Shown one piece after another: positions 34,521 to 43,825 of a DNA stretch of 64,000 nucleotides. A program made the position numbers and the translations under genes. The DNA lies in contig NZ_JBELAU010000001.1 of NCBI RefSeq assembly GCF_040253585.1, positions 372,001 to 436,000 on the forward strand, in the 5' to 3' direction. The notes under the pieces are model-generated. The model did not search any database, was not told the origin of the DNA, and worked only from the letters and a program-made list of their open reading frames with translations. The DNA is from Emticicia sp040253585 (GTDB taxonomy: Bacteria > Bacteroidota > Bacteroidia > Cytophagales > Spirosomataceae). Positions within the stretch are counted from its first letter, which is position 1. The number at the start of each line of letters is the position of its first letter.

Positions 34521-37500
34521 TTAGAAATTAAAGCTTAAACGACCGAAAATATAGCGACCATTGAAACCCATTTGCTGTACACGACGTGAGTAAACGAAAC
34601 GTCCAGCCGACATATTTGCCGAATGTGTATGCACATCTTGGTAAACATCAAAGATATTATTAGCACCAACTGCTACGCTGATAGATTTAGCCAATTGATA
34701 ATTCACTGTTAAATCTGTAATTACTTTTGGGGTAAAAGTTTGGTCGAGAGTTTCTTTTGTGCCACCATTGAAAGTGTTTGCCACGAATTTATCCGTTCCA
34801 GTAATAGTTGGGTCTAAATAAACCACTTCTCCGAAACGCACTACACGAATCATTGCTCCGAATTTACCAAATTTATAGTTTAATGTACCCGTAATTTTGT
34901 TTTTTGGACTCGCCACTTCGATACGACTTTGGTCTTCACGGTTAAAATAATTTCCAAGTTGACCCGTTTTTATTAATGTTTCAGAAGCTTTTATAGCTAC
35001 TTTTCCGTCAGCACCTTTGATTACTTCATTATTGATAAAAGCACCCGCTAATGTGAACTTTAAAGAGTGTTTTTCTCCAATTTTTGTACTATATGCCGCA
35101 ACAGCCTCCAAACCTCTCGAACGAGTATCAATGGCATTGGTAAAGAAATTGACGGTTGTTGCACCAGCAGCCGATAATTGAGACGCAATTTCAGCATTTC
35201 CACCCGAAGTGAAGTTATTTGTCAAGATAATACGGTCTTTAATATCAATTTGGTAAGCATCAACCGTTAATTCCAATTTGCCCAATTGTGCAGTTGCACC
35301 AATGCTAATATTTTGCGAAGTTTCAGGTTTTAACTCAGGAATCCCCAAAATTTTTGCTGCTTTGCTATCATTTGGAAATGTACCGCTTTCAACTGGTGTT
35401 TGAACACCGTTTACTGTTTGAAATAAAGTATTGGTTTTTGAATAATAACTTTGTTGCAGCGAAGGTGCTCTAAAACCCGTGCTAATGGCTCCACGAAGTG
35501 CAATATTATCGGTCAATTTATAACGAGTAGCTACTTTATAATTGAGTGGTGTATTATCGAAGTTAGAATATTTTTCTAAACGCAATGCACCCGAAACAAG
35601 CCAAGCTTTCGTAATATCTAATTCTAAATCTGTGTATAAAGCAAAGCTATTGCGAGTGTGCGTTCCTGCATTAGCTGGCAAAAATCCTGCAAAAACCTGT
35701 GAACCTGCCGCTACACCCGAAGCCGTATTATAATTGGTGAAAGAACTTTCTTCGCCCGCACGTGTGCCAAAAGCATCTGCTTTATATTCTGTTCCGAAAG
35801 CAACGTTCAAACCGTTTAGAACCGTTTCATATCTTTTATTGAAATCTAAGTTTGTAGTGTTTTGTGAGAATGAATTTCCACCTGCATCAAATTTACGTTG
35901 GAAATTACTTCCCGAAACCGCTTGAGTGTAATTCACCGAATTGTCAACGCCATAATCGAAGATATTTTTTCCGTAAACATTACTCAAATCAAAGTTCCAA
36001 GTTTTGAAGGCTTTCCCACGAACGCCCGCTGCAAATGAAATATCTGTTACATCAGAGTTAATTTCTGGTAAAAAACCATTCGGATAAATCGCAAAAACAT
36101 TGGTACGAACCGCCGCAGGAACACTGTTCGGATAACGGTAAAATCCTGCCGCATTTCCTTTTTTATTATTCCAGCCACCGAAAGCATAAACTTCAATATT
36201 ATCATTAATTGGCAAAGCTGCATTCAAGACGATTCCGCCACCTTTTACTTGTGAGTTCCCGATACGCATATCAAAATCTTCACGAGTTAATCCTTTGCTT
36301 GCCACAACTTGGTCGTCAGTTTGACCTGTAACGGCTGGAAAAACTTGTCCTGTATAAGTTCCTGTACGGTTAGTTTGGTCACGAGAAACATATTCGCCTG
36401 TAAGATTTACAAAACCATTTTTGCCGATTTTAAAGCCATAATTTAGCCCAAATTGCCCTGTTAAACCATCTTGTACTTTAACGCTTGCGTTCTGACCATT
36501 GTTAATCGCATAGTTTTTATCATAACTCGTGATATATTCTCCGCCCGAAACGTTTCCGCTCAAACCAATTTGTTTTTTCAAGACAATATTAATGACACCC
36601 GCAATCGCATCCGAACCATATTGAGCGGCGGCACCATCACGCAAAATTTCTATTTTTTCAACGGCTGTGGCAGGAATTGCATTCATATCCGTTCCAACTG
36701 TACCACGGTTTACTGTACCGTTTACGTTTACCAAAGCCGATTGATGTCTTCTTTTTCCATTCAACAAAACCAAAACTTGGTCAGGGCCTAAGCCACGCAA
36801 TTGAGCTGGGTCAACGTGGTCAGTTCCGTCAGAAATTGCTTGGCGAGAAGACTGAAACGATGGTGCTACGAAAGTCAAGATTTGGTTAATATCAACTTGA
36901 CCAACATTATTGGTTACTTGCGAAAGTGGAATTACATCAACAGGAACAGGCGTATCAATTTTTGTGCGGCCACTGCTACGAGTACCCGTAACGACAACTT
37001 CGCCCAACGATGAAAGACTTTCTTCCAACGAAACATTAATAACTGATTGATTTTCAGTTACTTTTACCTCTTTTGTATTAAAACCAATAAAACTAAAAAC
37101 CAATACATCGCCTGCATCTGCGTTGAGTTTAAACGAACCGTCCATTTCGGTGCTTGTTCCTTTCTTTGTGCCTTTGATGCTCACACTTACACCAGGAAGT
37201 GCCTCGCCACGGCTATCGGTAATTTTTCCTGTTATTGGGCTTTCTACTACGTTTGGGACGAGTAAAGCGGCACTTTCTGCCTGACGATTCAAGATAATTT
37301 TATTTCCACTCACTTTAAAACCAATATTCAAGGGTTTTAAGAGTGCTTCTAAAACGGTAGAAAGTTTTTGTTGTTTGACGTTTAGCGAAACAAAGCGGCT
37401 ACTTTTGATGAGTTTCGAGCTAAAAATAAATTTAACATTAGCCGATTCTTCGATTTTACTCAAAGCGTTTTCAAGATTCTGTTCTTTCAATTGTAGCGAA

Positions 37501-37640
37501 ACTTCACGGTCGAGTACCTCTTGGGCGTGGCTCTTGTGTGCGTAGCTGAGTCCAGTGAAAAGCAGAGCCAAACATAGTTGTAAAAGGCTCAATTTCATAA
37601 TTTTTCCGATTAATGAATTGGATTTTGTAAAAGTTAGCAT
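34521..37640 (-). CDS. TonB-dependent receptor with STN domain, FecR-regulated type
   Basis: About 1039 residues from ATG 37640; an internal ATG at 37598 (MKLSLLQLCLALLFTGLSYA) would also give a good signal peptide. Next are an STN domain (EVSLQLKEQNLENALSKIEE), a carboxypeptidase-like beta domain (ITGKITDSRGEALPGVSVSI), a plug (GEVVVTGTRSSGRTKIDTPV, LRGLGPDQVLVLLNGKRRHQ) and a beta-barrel ending FGRLSFNF. The STN extension is used for signalling to FecR-type anti-sigma proteins, which lie just upstream with an ECF sigma gene. No SusD gene follows, so polysaccharide uptake is unlikely; a siderophore or other small ligand is more likely. The leader carries two stable hairpins. Confidence 0.92.
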   Translation of the reverse strand: MLTFTKSNSLIGKIMKLSLLQLCLALLFTGLSYAHKSHAQEVLDREVSLQLKEQNLENALSKIEESANVKFIFSSKLIKSSRFVSLNVKQQKLSTVLEALLKPLNIGFKVSGNKIILNRQAESAALLVPNVVESPITGKITDSRGEALPGVSVSIKGTKKGTSTEMDGSFKLNADAGDVLVFSFIGFNTKEVKVTENQSVINVSLEESLSSLGEVVVTGTRSSGRTKIDTPVPVDVIPLSQVTNNVGQVDINQILTFVAPSFQSSRQAISDGTDHVDPAQLRGLGPDQVLVLLNGKRRHQSALVNVNGTVNRGTVGTDMNAIPATAVEKIEILRDGAAAQYGSDAIAGVINIVLKKQIGLSGNVSGGEYITSYDKNYAINNGQNASVKVQDGLTGQFGLNYGFKIGKNGFVNLTGEYVSRDQTNRTGTYTGQVFPAVTGQTDDQVVASKGLTREDFDMRIGNSQVKGGGIVLNAALPINDNIEVYAFGGWNNKKGNAAGFYRYPNSVPAAVRTNVFAIYPNGFLPEINSDVTDISFAAGVRGKAFKTWNFDLSNVYGKNIFDYGVDNSVNYTQAVSGSNFQRKFDAGGNSFSQNTTNLDFNKRYETVLNGLNVAFGTEYKADAFGTRAGEESSFTNYNTASGVAAGSQVFAGFLPANAGTHTRNSFALYTDLELDITKAWLVSGALRLEKYSNFDNTPLNYKVATRYKLTDNIALRGAISTGFRAPSLQQSYYSKTNTLFQTVNGVQTPVESGTFPNDSKAAKILGIPELKPETSQNISIGATAQLGKLELTVDAYQIDIKDRIILTNNFTSGGNAEIASQLSAAGATTVNFFTNAIDTRSRGLEAVAAYSTKIGEKHSLKFTLAGAFINNEVIKGADGKVAIKASETLIKTGQLGNYFNREDQSRIEVASPKNKITGTLNYKFGKFGAMIRVVRFGEVVYLDPTITGTDKFVANTFNGGTKETLDQTFTPKVITDLTVNYQLAKSISVAVGANNIFDVYQDVHTHSANMSAGRFVYSRRVQQMGFNGRYIFGRLSFNF

Positions 37641-37687
37641 AATTTTAAACGTTTTTGATGATTTTGTGATTAAATGAGACAAAAACA

Positions 37688-37769
37688 CTCCCGATAAGCA
37701 TTAAATTTTGGTAGAATTTAATTCGGGAAAATTACTTCGGTGATGTTGGTAGCATCACCGATTTTTTTT
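37688..37769. promoter_or_regulatory. Two hairpins in the TonB receptor leader, one a plus-strand terminator
   Basis: CGGTGATG (37738-37745) pairs with CATCACCG (37753-37760) and is followed on the plus strand by a run of T, i.e. a terminator facing the fecR gene's antisense. A second stem just left of it joins ATTAAATT with AATTTAAT and CCCGA with TCGGG (37691-37728). Both lie in the 5' region of the receptor mRNA and could affect its expression. Confidence 0.5.
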
Positions 37770-37794
37770 GATTTTTAGATGAAATTGGTAAATA

Positions 37795-37921
37795 TAATTG
37801 AGAGTTAAAAATGTAGAATTAAGAATGAAAATACTATGTTAAGTAGCATATAATCAGCTTATTAATGTGTAATTCCTAATTCTCAATTTTTAATTCTTCA
37901 TTTTTAATTCTTCATTTTTAA
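37795..37921. repeat. Fold-back of AATTAAGAAT repeats
   Basis: Repeats of the AATTAAGAAT type on the left (about 37798-37828) face complementary TTTTTAATTCTTCA copies on the right (about 37872-37920). The arms can pair, so the spacer before fecR's end is a low-complexity hairpin. Confidence 0.65.
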
Positions 37922-38995
37922 TTAATTCCTACATCCTTTACTACTTATAATTACTTGACCATCAATGAGTTGGTATTCTGCTTCGATGGCATTACAGACT
38001 AATTCTAATTTTCCATAGAGTGGTTCGTCTGATAATGAGGCTGTTACGGGGCATTCTTTCAATAATTCTTCATCATAAACAATCGAGATGCCGTAGGCTT
38101 TTTGAATAGTGGCAAAAACACTGCTTGCCGAAACATCTTTAAATTCAAAATTATATTGTGGCATTTCAGAAAGCATTTCTGGTGCTTCAACCAATGATTT
38201 GGAAAAATTGCTTTTCTCTTTATCAAATTTTATTTGTTGATTCGGGATAATTACGACACCTTCGAGAATCTTAACGTTTTTGCTGTTTTGTACTTCATTT
38301 AGCTTAAAAACTGAAACCTTTCCCGTACGAACAATTACTTGAATATCTTTTTGCCCTTTAAAAGATTTTATGTTGAAACTTGTGCCTAAAACCTTCGTAA
38401 CCAGCTCGTTGGCATATACCAAAAAAGGTTTTTCTGGATTTTTTGCTACTTCAAAAAACGCTTCACCATCTAAATAAACTTCCCTTGTATTTCCTTCAAA
38501 ATTGGCTGGATAACTCAATCGGCTGCCGTGTTGAAGTAAAATTGATGAACCATCGCTTAGCGTAATCAACAAGGGTTTATCTGTATTATTCTCTTTTTCG
38601 ATGAGAGCTGTCGGAGCATTTTCTACTAATTCGGTATAAATAACTGATTTGCTGTTGTTTTGCTGAAAATACCACCAACCAATGCCCAAAAACAAAATAA
38701 CCGCCGCTGCCCAACGAATAATTTGTGGACGGCGAAAACTAACTTGTAAAGGCTTAATTTCTTCTAATTTTTCATTTAATTCCTCAAACTTCTCCGAAAT
38801 TTGCTCTCGTTTCCACTTCAACGAAAGTTTGTCAAGCTGAATAAATGCTTGTTTTATCAATTCTTGGCGTTCGGGGTGGTCTTCTGCCCAATCTTCCCAT
38901 TCTAATATATCAGCCTCATCTTTTCTGAAATAAAAATTCAAAAAAGATTCATTCACTAAAAGTTCATCAATGGTAAGAGCTGCTTTATTTTTCAT
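37922..38995 (-). CDS. FecR family anti-sigma regulator
   Basis: A 357-residue inner-membrane regulator. The cytoplasmic N-terminal part (1-90) should bind the sigma factor; one membrane span is at about 92-108 (IIRWAAAVILFLGIGWWYF). The periplasmic FecR domain is recognisable by LITLSDGSSILLQHGSRLSY, EVYLDGEAFFEVAKNPEKPF and VLGTSFNIKSF, and a C-terminal DUF4974 domain (FEFKDVSASSVFATIQKAYG) contacts the receptor's STN domain. It forms the middle link between the upstream sigma gene and the downstream TonB receptor gene. Confidence 0.95.
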   Translation of the reverse strand: MKNKAALTIDELLVNESFLNFYFRKDEADILEWEDWAEDHPERQELIKQAFIQLDKLSLKWKREQISEKFEELNEKLEEIKPLQVSFRRPQIIRWAAAVILFLGIGWWYFQQNNSKSVIYTELVENAPTALIEKENNTDKPLLITLSDGSSILLQHGSRLSYPANFEGNTREVYLDGEAFFEVAKNPEKPFLVYANELVTKVLGTSFNIKSFKGQKDIQVIVRTGKVSVFKLNEVQNSKNVKILEGVVIIPNQQIKFDKEKSNFSKSLVEAPEMLSEMPQYNFEFKDVSASSVFATIQKAYGISIVYDEELLKECPVTASLSDEPLYGKLELVCNAIEAEYQLIDGQVIISSKGCRN

Positions 38996-39110
38996 GGAAA
39001 TTGCTATTATGTTGTACGTTTGTAAGAATAATATTCTGCTTTATAAGTACAGAGGAAACCTTTCAGAAAATCTTCCTGATTTTTTTGAATTATTTGTTGA
39101 AAACTTTTTC

Positions 39111-39157
39111 AAGGAAGACTTCGGACTGGGCGTCCCCCTTCAAGCGAAGACTTCCTT
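39111..39157. repeat. Hairpin between the sigma and fecR genes
   Basis: Arms AAGGAAGACTTCG (39111-39123) and 39145-39157 pair with one mismatch around a GC-rich loop that can pair internally (GGGCGTCCC). It lies between sigma and fecR and has no U tract, so it may be an attenuating or mRNA-stabilising element. It belongs to the AAGGAAG-CTTCG palindrome group. Confidence 0.55.
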
Positions 39158-39162
39158 AATCT

Positions 39163-39717
39163 TTACAAAATACCCTTCAGTTTCTTAATTCCTTCGTGTA
39201 GGGTTTTGTAAATGCTATCGGTTTGTAGACCAGTTTTTTCTGCAATTTCTTTGAAGCTGAGTTCTTCAAAGTATTTCAAAACAATGATTTCTTTTTGGCG
39301 GGGCGAGAGTTGTTCAAGGGCAAGGTGAAGTTGCTTTTTTAGGTGTGTGTCAGATTCTTGTTTTATTAAAATCTCCTCATACGATTGCGTAGAAAGAATG
39401 AAGTTTTCGGCATCTTCCCAATTTACTTTTTCGATGCTATTTACTTTTTGAAGTTCTTTGAAAATGCGTTTTTTAAGAGAACTTTTGAGATAAGCCTCAA
39501 ACGATTGAATATCGCTTAAAGAATGACGATATTTCCATAAGTCACTAAATATCAGTTGGATAGACTCTTCTGTGATGTCGCTATCTAAACACCATTTAAG
39601 TCCGATTCGGTAGAGTTTGTTATAAAAAGTATTGAATAAATACCCCAATGCTTTTTCGTCATCTTTGCGAAGTGCTTCTAAAAGTAAGCCATCAAGGTAA
39701 TTTTCGTTTTGATTCAT
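39163..39717 (-). CDS. ECF sigma factor, FecI-like
   Basis: A 184-residue sigma-70 family factor. Region 2: LEALRKDDEKALGYLFNTFY and EESIQLIFSDLWKYRHSLSD; region 4: LEQLSPRQKEIIVLKYFEEL and IAEKTGLQTDSIYKTLHEGI as the DNA-reading helix-turn-helix. It is paired with the FecR regulator and TonB receptor downstream on the same strand, so the three form one cell-surface signalling set in which a ligand in the outer membrane activates transcription. The start ATG at 39717 is well placed. Confidence 0.95.
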   Translation of the reverse strand: MNQNENYLDGLLLEALRKDDEKALGYLFNTFYNKLYRIGLKWCLDSDITEESIQLIFSDLWKYRHSLSDIQSFEAYLKSSLKKRIFKELQKVNSIEKVNWEDAENFILSTQSYEEILIKQESDTHLKKQLHLALEQLSPRQKEIIVLKYFEELSFKEIAEKTGLQTDSIYKTLHEGIKKLKGIL

Positions 39718-39742
39718 AGAAAAACACTCTTTTTCAAGAGTT

Positions 39743-39773
39743 TATCCGTGGCACGGTGTACGTGCCACGGATA
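39743..39773. repeat. Perfect palindrome CCGTGGCACG type
   Basis: A 13-bp perfect stem (TATCCGTGGCACG, 39743-39755, with 39761-39773) and 5-base loop between the TIM-barrel gene and the sigma gene. It may end the TIM-barrel transcript, but no T tract is present. Confidence 0.6.
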
Positions 39774-39777
39774 GTAG

Positions 39778-40767
39778 TTAAGCAAATACTAATTTCTTCA
39801 TGTACTGAGCGTCAGTTTCAACGGCTTTTAGTGGAGTTGTATTGTCGAAACGTTCTTGTTCAACAATATAATATTCCATGCCGTTGGCTTTTGCCGTACT
39901 TAATATTTTTGCGAAATCAATGCGGCCTGTTCCCACAATCGTCGAGCCACCAATTGGCCAAAATGGGTCAGTTTGTTTTTCTTTCGCTTCGATTTCTTTC
40001 ATTTTTTCTTCTTTGTAATAATCTTTTACATGGCAGAGACGGAAACGGTCTTTGTATTTCGTAAGCCATGCTTCTGGGTCTTCGCCAGCTTTTACAACCC
40101 AGTATAAATCTAATTCAAAATCGACTAATTTAGGGTCAGTGCCTTCTAATAAAATCTGCTCTGGACAAGTGCCATCTGCAAATTTCTTAAATTCAAAGTG
40201 GTGATTATGATAACCAGACTTCAAACCAACTTTAGACGCAATTTCTCCTTGACGATTCAAACCTTCGGCGGCTTTTTTCCATTCATCGGCAGTTTTCAAA
40301 CTTCCCAAGAAAGGATTTATCAAATATTTCATGCCAATACTTGCAGCATCATCAACCAATTTCTTGAATTTATCTTCCGTTTCTTTTTTCATCGTAAAAT
40401 CAGGATTACAATGCGTACTGACGATTGACATGCCCAATTCATCCATATAAGTCTTGAATTCTTTGGCGGTCATGCCCCAAAATATGCCTTTATCGCCTTC
40501 AAAACTTTCGATTTGCTTGTAGCCGTAACTTGCCAAAGACTTCAAAACGCCCTTCGGGTCTTTTGCCATGTCTTCTTTTACTGTCCAAAGCTGTAAGCCA
40601 AATTCTTTTACTGATGGTTCGGTTATAATTGAAGAAGTTGCGGTTGAGTCGGTGTTTTTTTCTTCGGTTTTTGAAGAGGGAGTACAAGACCATAATTCGT
40701 TGGCTATCAAAGGAGTAGCTGCGATAAGTCCTGTCTGACGTAGGAAGTTTCTACGGTTGACTTTCAT
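39778..40767 (-). CDS. Sugar phosphate isomerase/epimerase-like TIM-barrel lipoprotein
   Basis: A 329-residue exported protein with a Tat-type motif NRRNFLRQTGLIAATPLIAN and a lipobox LWSC, so it is probably a Tat-translocated lipoprotein. The body is a xylose-isomerase-like TIM barrel (FGLQLWTVKEDMAKDPKGVL, GLKSGYHNHHFEFKKF, DFELDLYWVVKAG, RLCHVKDYYKEEK, EYYIVEQE), with the His/Glu/Asp metal ligands in order. The substrate is unknown; family members act on sugars or inositols. It precedes the sigma gene in transcription, with a palindrome between, and is probably independent of it. Confidence 0.92.
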   Translation of the reverse strand: MKVNRRNFLRQTGLIAATPLIANELWSCTPSSKTEEKNTDSTATSSIITEPSVKEFGLQLWTVKEDMAKDPKGVLKSLASYGYKQIESFEGDKGIFWGMTAKEFKTYMDELGMSIVSTHCNPDFTMKKETEDKFKKLVDDAASIGMKYLINPFLGSLKTADEWKKAAEGLNRQGEIASKVGLKSGYHNHHFEFKKFADGTCPEQILLEGTDPKLVDFELDLYWVVKAGEDPEAWLTKYKDRFRLCHVKDYYKEEKMKEIEAKEKQTDPFWPIGGSTIVGTGRIDFAKILSTAKANGMEYYIVEQERFDNTTPLKAVETDAQYMKKLVFA

Positions 40768-40952
40768 GGTATTTTTAAGGGTTAAGGGTTATAAGTTTAA
40801 ATCTACTTTTAAAACTTGAAGGTAAATATAATATTTAATCAGTGATATGATTTTATCAAGGCTCATTTTTTTCTTATTTTGTAGATATTTTCATTAGTAA
40901 AGACTATCGAATTTCGATTTGGGTATTTTTTTATTTCTCGTAAGTAGGAAAG

Positions 40953-40985
40953 TATTCGTAAATCGTCATTCGTCATTCGTAAATT
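40953..40985. repeat. ATTCGTCATTCGTAA repeats
   Basis: Three or four imperfect copies of CATTCGTAAATCGTCATTCGT in tandem immediately upstream of the rlmI start. Confidence 0.55.
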
Positions 40986-40994
40986 TTTCAATTG

Positions 40995-42206
40995 ATGTAC
41001 GCAAAAGTAATTTTAAACGCAGGAAAAGAAATAGCTGTAAAACGGCTACATCCTTGGATTTTTTCGGGAGCAATTGCTCGCACCGAAGGAAATCCAACCG
41101 ATGGTGATGTAGTAGAGGTTTTCGATAAAAAACTAACTTATCTCGCAACTGGGCATTATTATAAAGGTAGCATTGCAGTAAAGATTTTTTCTTATTCAGC
41201 TACCGAAATCAATGAGGCATTTTGGCTTGAAAAACTAAGTGTCGCTTATCAAGTTCGCCAAAAAATTGTGTTTCAAGGTGGGAGTGGGGTTGTCGATTGC
41301 TATCGACTTATTCATGGCGAAGGTGATGGTTTCCCTGGTTTAATTCTTGATTTTTATAAAGGTGTGGTGGTGTTTCAAGCTCATACGATTGGAATGTGGC
41401 GAGAAAAAGAAAAAATAGTAGCAGGATTAAAGCAAATTTATGGCGAAAACCTTTTGGCGGTTTATGATAAAAGCAAGGAAGCTTTACCAGATGTCTTTGC
41501 AAAAACGGTTGAAAATTTATATCTATTCACTCATTCAAACACACACTCATTCGCTCATTCGTTAATTCCGCATGAAGTTTCTGAAAATGATAATAAGTTT
41601 TTAATCGACTGGCAAACTGGACAAAAAACGGGCTTTTTCCTCGACCAACGAGATAACCGTGCTTTATTGGGACAATATGCGAAAGGTAAAAAAGTATTAA
41701 ATTCATTTTGTTACTCAGGAGGCTTTTCGATTTATGCTCTAAAAGCAGGAGCGGAATTGGTGCATTCGGTCGATGTTTCAAAAAAAGCCGTTGATTTGGT
41801 GAATCAGAATGTTGCTTTAAATTTCGGAGAAACTGATAAACACGAAGCCTATGCGGAAGATGTAATGAATTATTTGAAGCGAAACGACCAGACGTATGAC
41901 CTGATTATTCTTGACCCGCCAGCGTATGCCAAAAACGTAGCCAAACGCCATAATGCGGTACAAGGCTATAAGAGATTGAATGTGGAAGGAATAAAAAGAC
42001 TGGCCAAAGGCGGAATTTTGTTTACATTTTCATGTTCACAAGTGGTTGACCGAGAATTATTTTATAATACTGTTATGTCTGCTGCACTTGAAGTTGGTCG
42101 TCAAGTGAGGGTTTTGCATCATCTCACACAAGGAGCAGACCATCCTGTAAATTTATTTCACCCCGAAGGTAGTTATTTGAAAGGTTTGGTGCTTTATGTA
42201 GAATAA
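40995..42206 (+). CDS. rlmI: 23S rRNA (cytosine) methyltransferase RlmI-like
   Basis: About 403 residues from ATG 40995. PUA-like RNA-binding N-terminus (VKRLHPWIFSGAIARTEGNP), an EEHAD-like middle, and a class I methyltransferase with QKTGFFLDQRDNRALL, NSFCYSGGFSIYALKAGA (SAM loop), DLIILDPPAYAKN (catalytic DPPxxA) and FTFSCSQVVDRELF with the catalytic Cys. It would methylate C5 of a cytosine in 23S rRNA. A stretch of Thr/His/Ser/Phe (FTHSNTHSFAHSL, about 178-190) is encoded by a repeat resembling the intergenic CATTCACTCATTC type, inserted between two conserved blocks. Confidence 0.93.
   Translation: MYAKVILNAGKEIAVKRLHPWIFSGAIARTEGNPTDGDVVEVFDKKLTYLATGHYYKGSIAVKIFSYSATEINEAFWLEKLSVAYQVRQKIVFQGGSGVVDCYRLIHGEGDGFPGLILDFYKGVVVFQAHTIGMWREKEKIVAGLKQIYGENLLAVYDKSKEALPDVFAKTVENLYLFTHSNTHSFAHSLIPHEVSENDNKFLIDWQTGQKTGFFLDQRDNRALLGQYAKGKKVLNSFCYSGGFSIYALKAGAELVHSVDVSKKAVDLVNQNVALNFGETDKHEAYAEDVMNYLKRNDQTYDLIILDPPAYAKNVAKRHNAVQGYKRLNVEGIKRLAKGGILFTFSCSQVVDRELFYNTVMSAALEVGRQVRVLHHLTQGADHPVNLFHPEGSYLKGLVLYVE
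41525..41566. repeat. CATTCACTCATTC-type repeat inside the rlmI coding region
   Basis: Tandem copies of ACTCATTC/GCTCATTC-like sequence that match the intergenic repeats at 46782-46812. They are in frame and add about 13 residues to RlmI. Confidence 0.6.
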
Positions 42207-42303
42207 AGTGAAGTGAACCGAACGTCTGGCGGTTCCATTTCGCAAAAGAAGAGGAAAATATTATTATTTACAGTTGGATAAAACACAACGGCAATGAAAT
42301 GAA

Positions 42304-42335
42304 AAATGAGCGAATTTGGATAAATTCGCTCATTT
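42304..42335. terminator. Bidirectional terminator between rlmI and dnaA
   Basis: A perfect 14-bp stem (AAATGAGCGAATTT, 42304-42317, with 42322-42335) and a 4-base loop. A-rich sequence precedes it and a T-rich stretch follows, serving both converging genes. Confidence 0.85.
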
Positions 42336-42336
42336 C

Positions 42337-42364
42337 TATGGACTATTGACCATCGACCGTGGTC
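42337..42364. repeat. GGACTATTGACCATCGACC repeat
   Basis: A copy of the TTGACCGTGGAC repeat family just after the dnaA stop (reading from dnaA), like those at 2145, 20598 and 49469. Confidence 0.5.
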
Positions 42365-42367
42365 TAT

Positions 42368-43825
42368 TTACTTTCTAAACATCTTCAATAATTTAGCAAC
42401 TGCTGTGCTGATTTCTTTATCAGTATCCATCAAATCATTGACCGTCTGAATGGCATGAATAACCGTACTGTGGTCACGACCTCCAAAATGATAACCAATT
42501 GATTTCAACGAAAGATTTGTCAGTTCTTTAGCCAAATACATCGCTACTTGACGAGGCAACACGATTTCACGTAAACGACTTTTTCCTTTCAAATCTGCCG
42601 TACGAACTTTGTAATACTCTGTAATTGCTTCAATAATCGTATCAACTGTCACTTCACGCTCCGAATCTTTCACCAAATGGCGAAGCGTAGTTTTGGCCAA
42701 TTCCAAATCAATCTCACGGCGAGTGAGCGAAGCTTGTGCTAAAAGCGAAATCATGACACCTTCCAGTTCACGAATGTTTGTATCAATACTATGAGCCAAA
42801 TATTCGATTACTTCATAAGCAATTTCTATTCCTTCGGCTTGTACTTTTTTCTGAATGATCGCAATACGAGTTTCTAAATCAGGCGTTTGTAAATCTGCCG
42901 TCAGTCCCCACTTAAAACGTGATAAAAGTCGGTCTTCTACGCCTTCCAATTCTCTCGGTGGGCGGTCAGAAGTCATCACAATCTGACGACCCGACTGGTG
43001 AAGATGGTTAAATATATGGAAGAAAGTTTCCTGTGTTTTCTCTTTTCCTGCCAAAAACTGCACGTCATCAATTATCAAAATATCAATCTGCATATAGAAA
43101 TTCATGAAATCTTGCAGACTATTATTTTTGATGGCATTGATAAACTGACTCGTAAATTTTTCGGACGAAACATATAGTACAAATTTTCCACCCGCTTTAT
43201 TTTTCATAAAATTCCCGATGGCTTGCACCAAGTGGGTTTTTCCGAGTCCAACGCCACCATAAATCATCAACGGATTAAACGACGTAACCCCTGGTTTTGA
43301 TGCAACTGCAAAACCCGCTGCTCTTGCCAAACGATTGCAATCTCCTTCCACAAAATTATCAAAAGTATAATTAGGATTGAGGTAAGAATCAAGGCTTAGC
43401 GAATCCAAATCCTTCATCTGAAAAGGATTTTTTACAACATCAGCATTATGATTATCGGGTTTGGCGTATTGTGGACTATGCACTGGAGGCATATTTACCG
43501 CGATTTGTGGCTCATTTTTCTGACGATTTCCGCTATCAACCACAATTGAGTATTCGAGCATTCCATCACGACCGATGGCATAATCCAAAGACTTTCTCAA
43601 TAAATGTACATAGTTTTCTTCAAGCCACTCGTAGAAGAATTGGCTTGGCACTTGGATGGTCAGTTTTTTTCCTTCTAATTTAGCGGGTACAATCGGCTCG
43701 AACCAAGTTTTATAACTTTGCTCGGAGATGCTTTCCCGTATCATTTTAAGGCAATTTTGCCACACTATGTCCACCTCACGTTGCAATGTTATATTGGAGT
43801 TTTTTGGGGTTTCTAAAACGGTCAT
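42368..43825 (-). CDS. dnaA: Chromosomal replication initiator DnaA
   Basis: A 485-residue AAA+ initiator that binds the origin and melts it. Domain I (1-95) carries the N-terminal interaction block (VDIVWQNCLKMIRESISEQS). The AAA+ domain has YGGVGLGKTHLVQAIGN as Walker A, ILIIDDVQFLAGKEKTQETF as Walker B and sensor motifs (VMTSDRPPRELEGVEDRLLS). Domain IV has the DNA-binding signature SIGYHFGGRDHSTVIHAIQT. Length and domain order are normal. No cluster of TTATCCACA-like boxes is visible in the 204 bp upstream, so the origin is probably elsewhere. Confidence 0.98.
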   Translation of the reverse strand: MTVLETPKNSNITLQREVDIVWQNCLKMIRESISEQSYKTWFEPIVPAKLEGKKLTIQVPSQFFYEWLEENYVHLLRKSLDYAIGRDGMLEYSIVVDSGNRQKNEPQIAVNMPPVHSPQYAKPDNHNADVVKNPFQMKDLDSLSLDSYLNPNYTFDNFVEGDCNRLARAAGFAVASKPGVTSFNPLMIYGGVGLGKTHLVQAIGNFMKNKAGGKFVLYVSSEKFTSQFINAIKNNSLQDFMNFYMQIDILIIDDVQFLAGKEKTQETFFHIFNHLHQSGRQIVMTSDRPPRELEGVEDRLLSRFKWGLTADLQTPDLETRIAIIQKKVQAEGIEIAYEVIEYLAHSIDTNIRELEGVMISLLAQASLTRREIDLELAKTTLRHLVKDSEREVTVDTIIEAITEYYKVRTADLKGKSRLREIVLPRQVAMYLAKELTNLSLKSIGYHFGGRDHSTVIHAIQTVNDLMDTDKEISTAVAKLLKMFRK

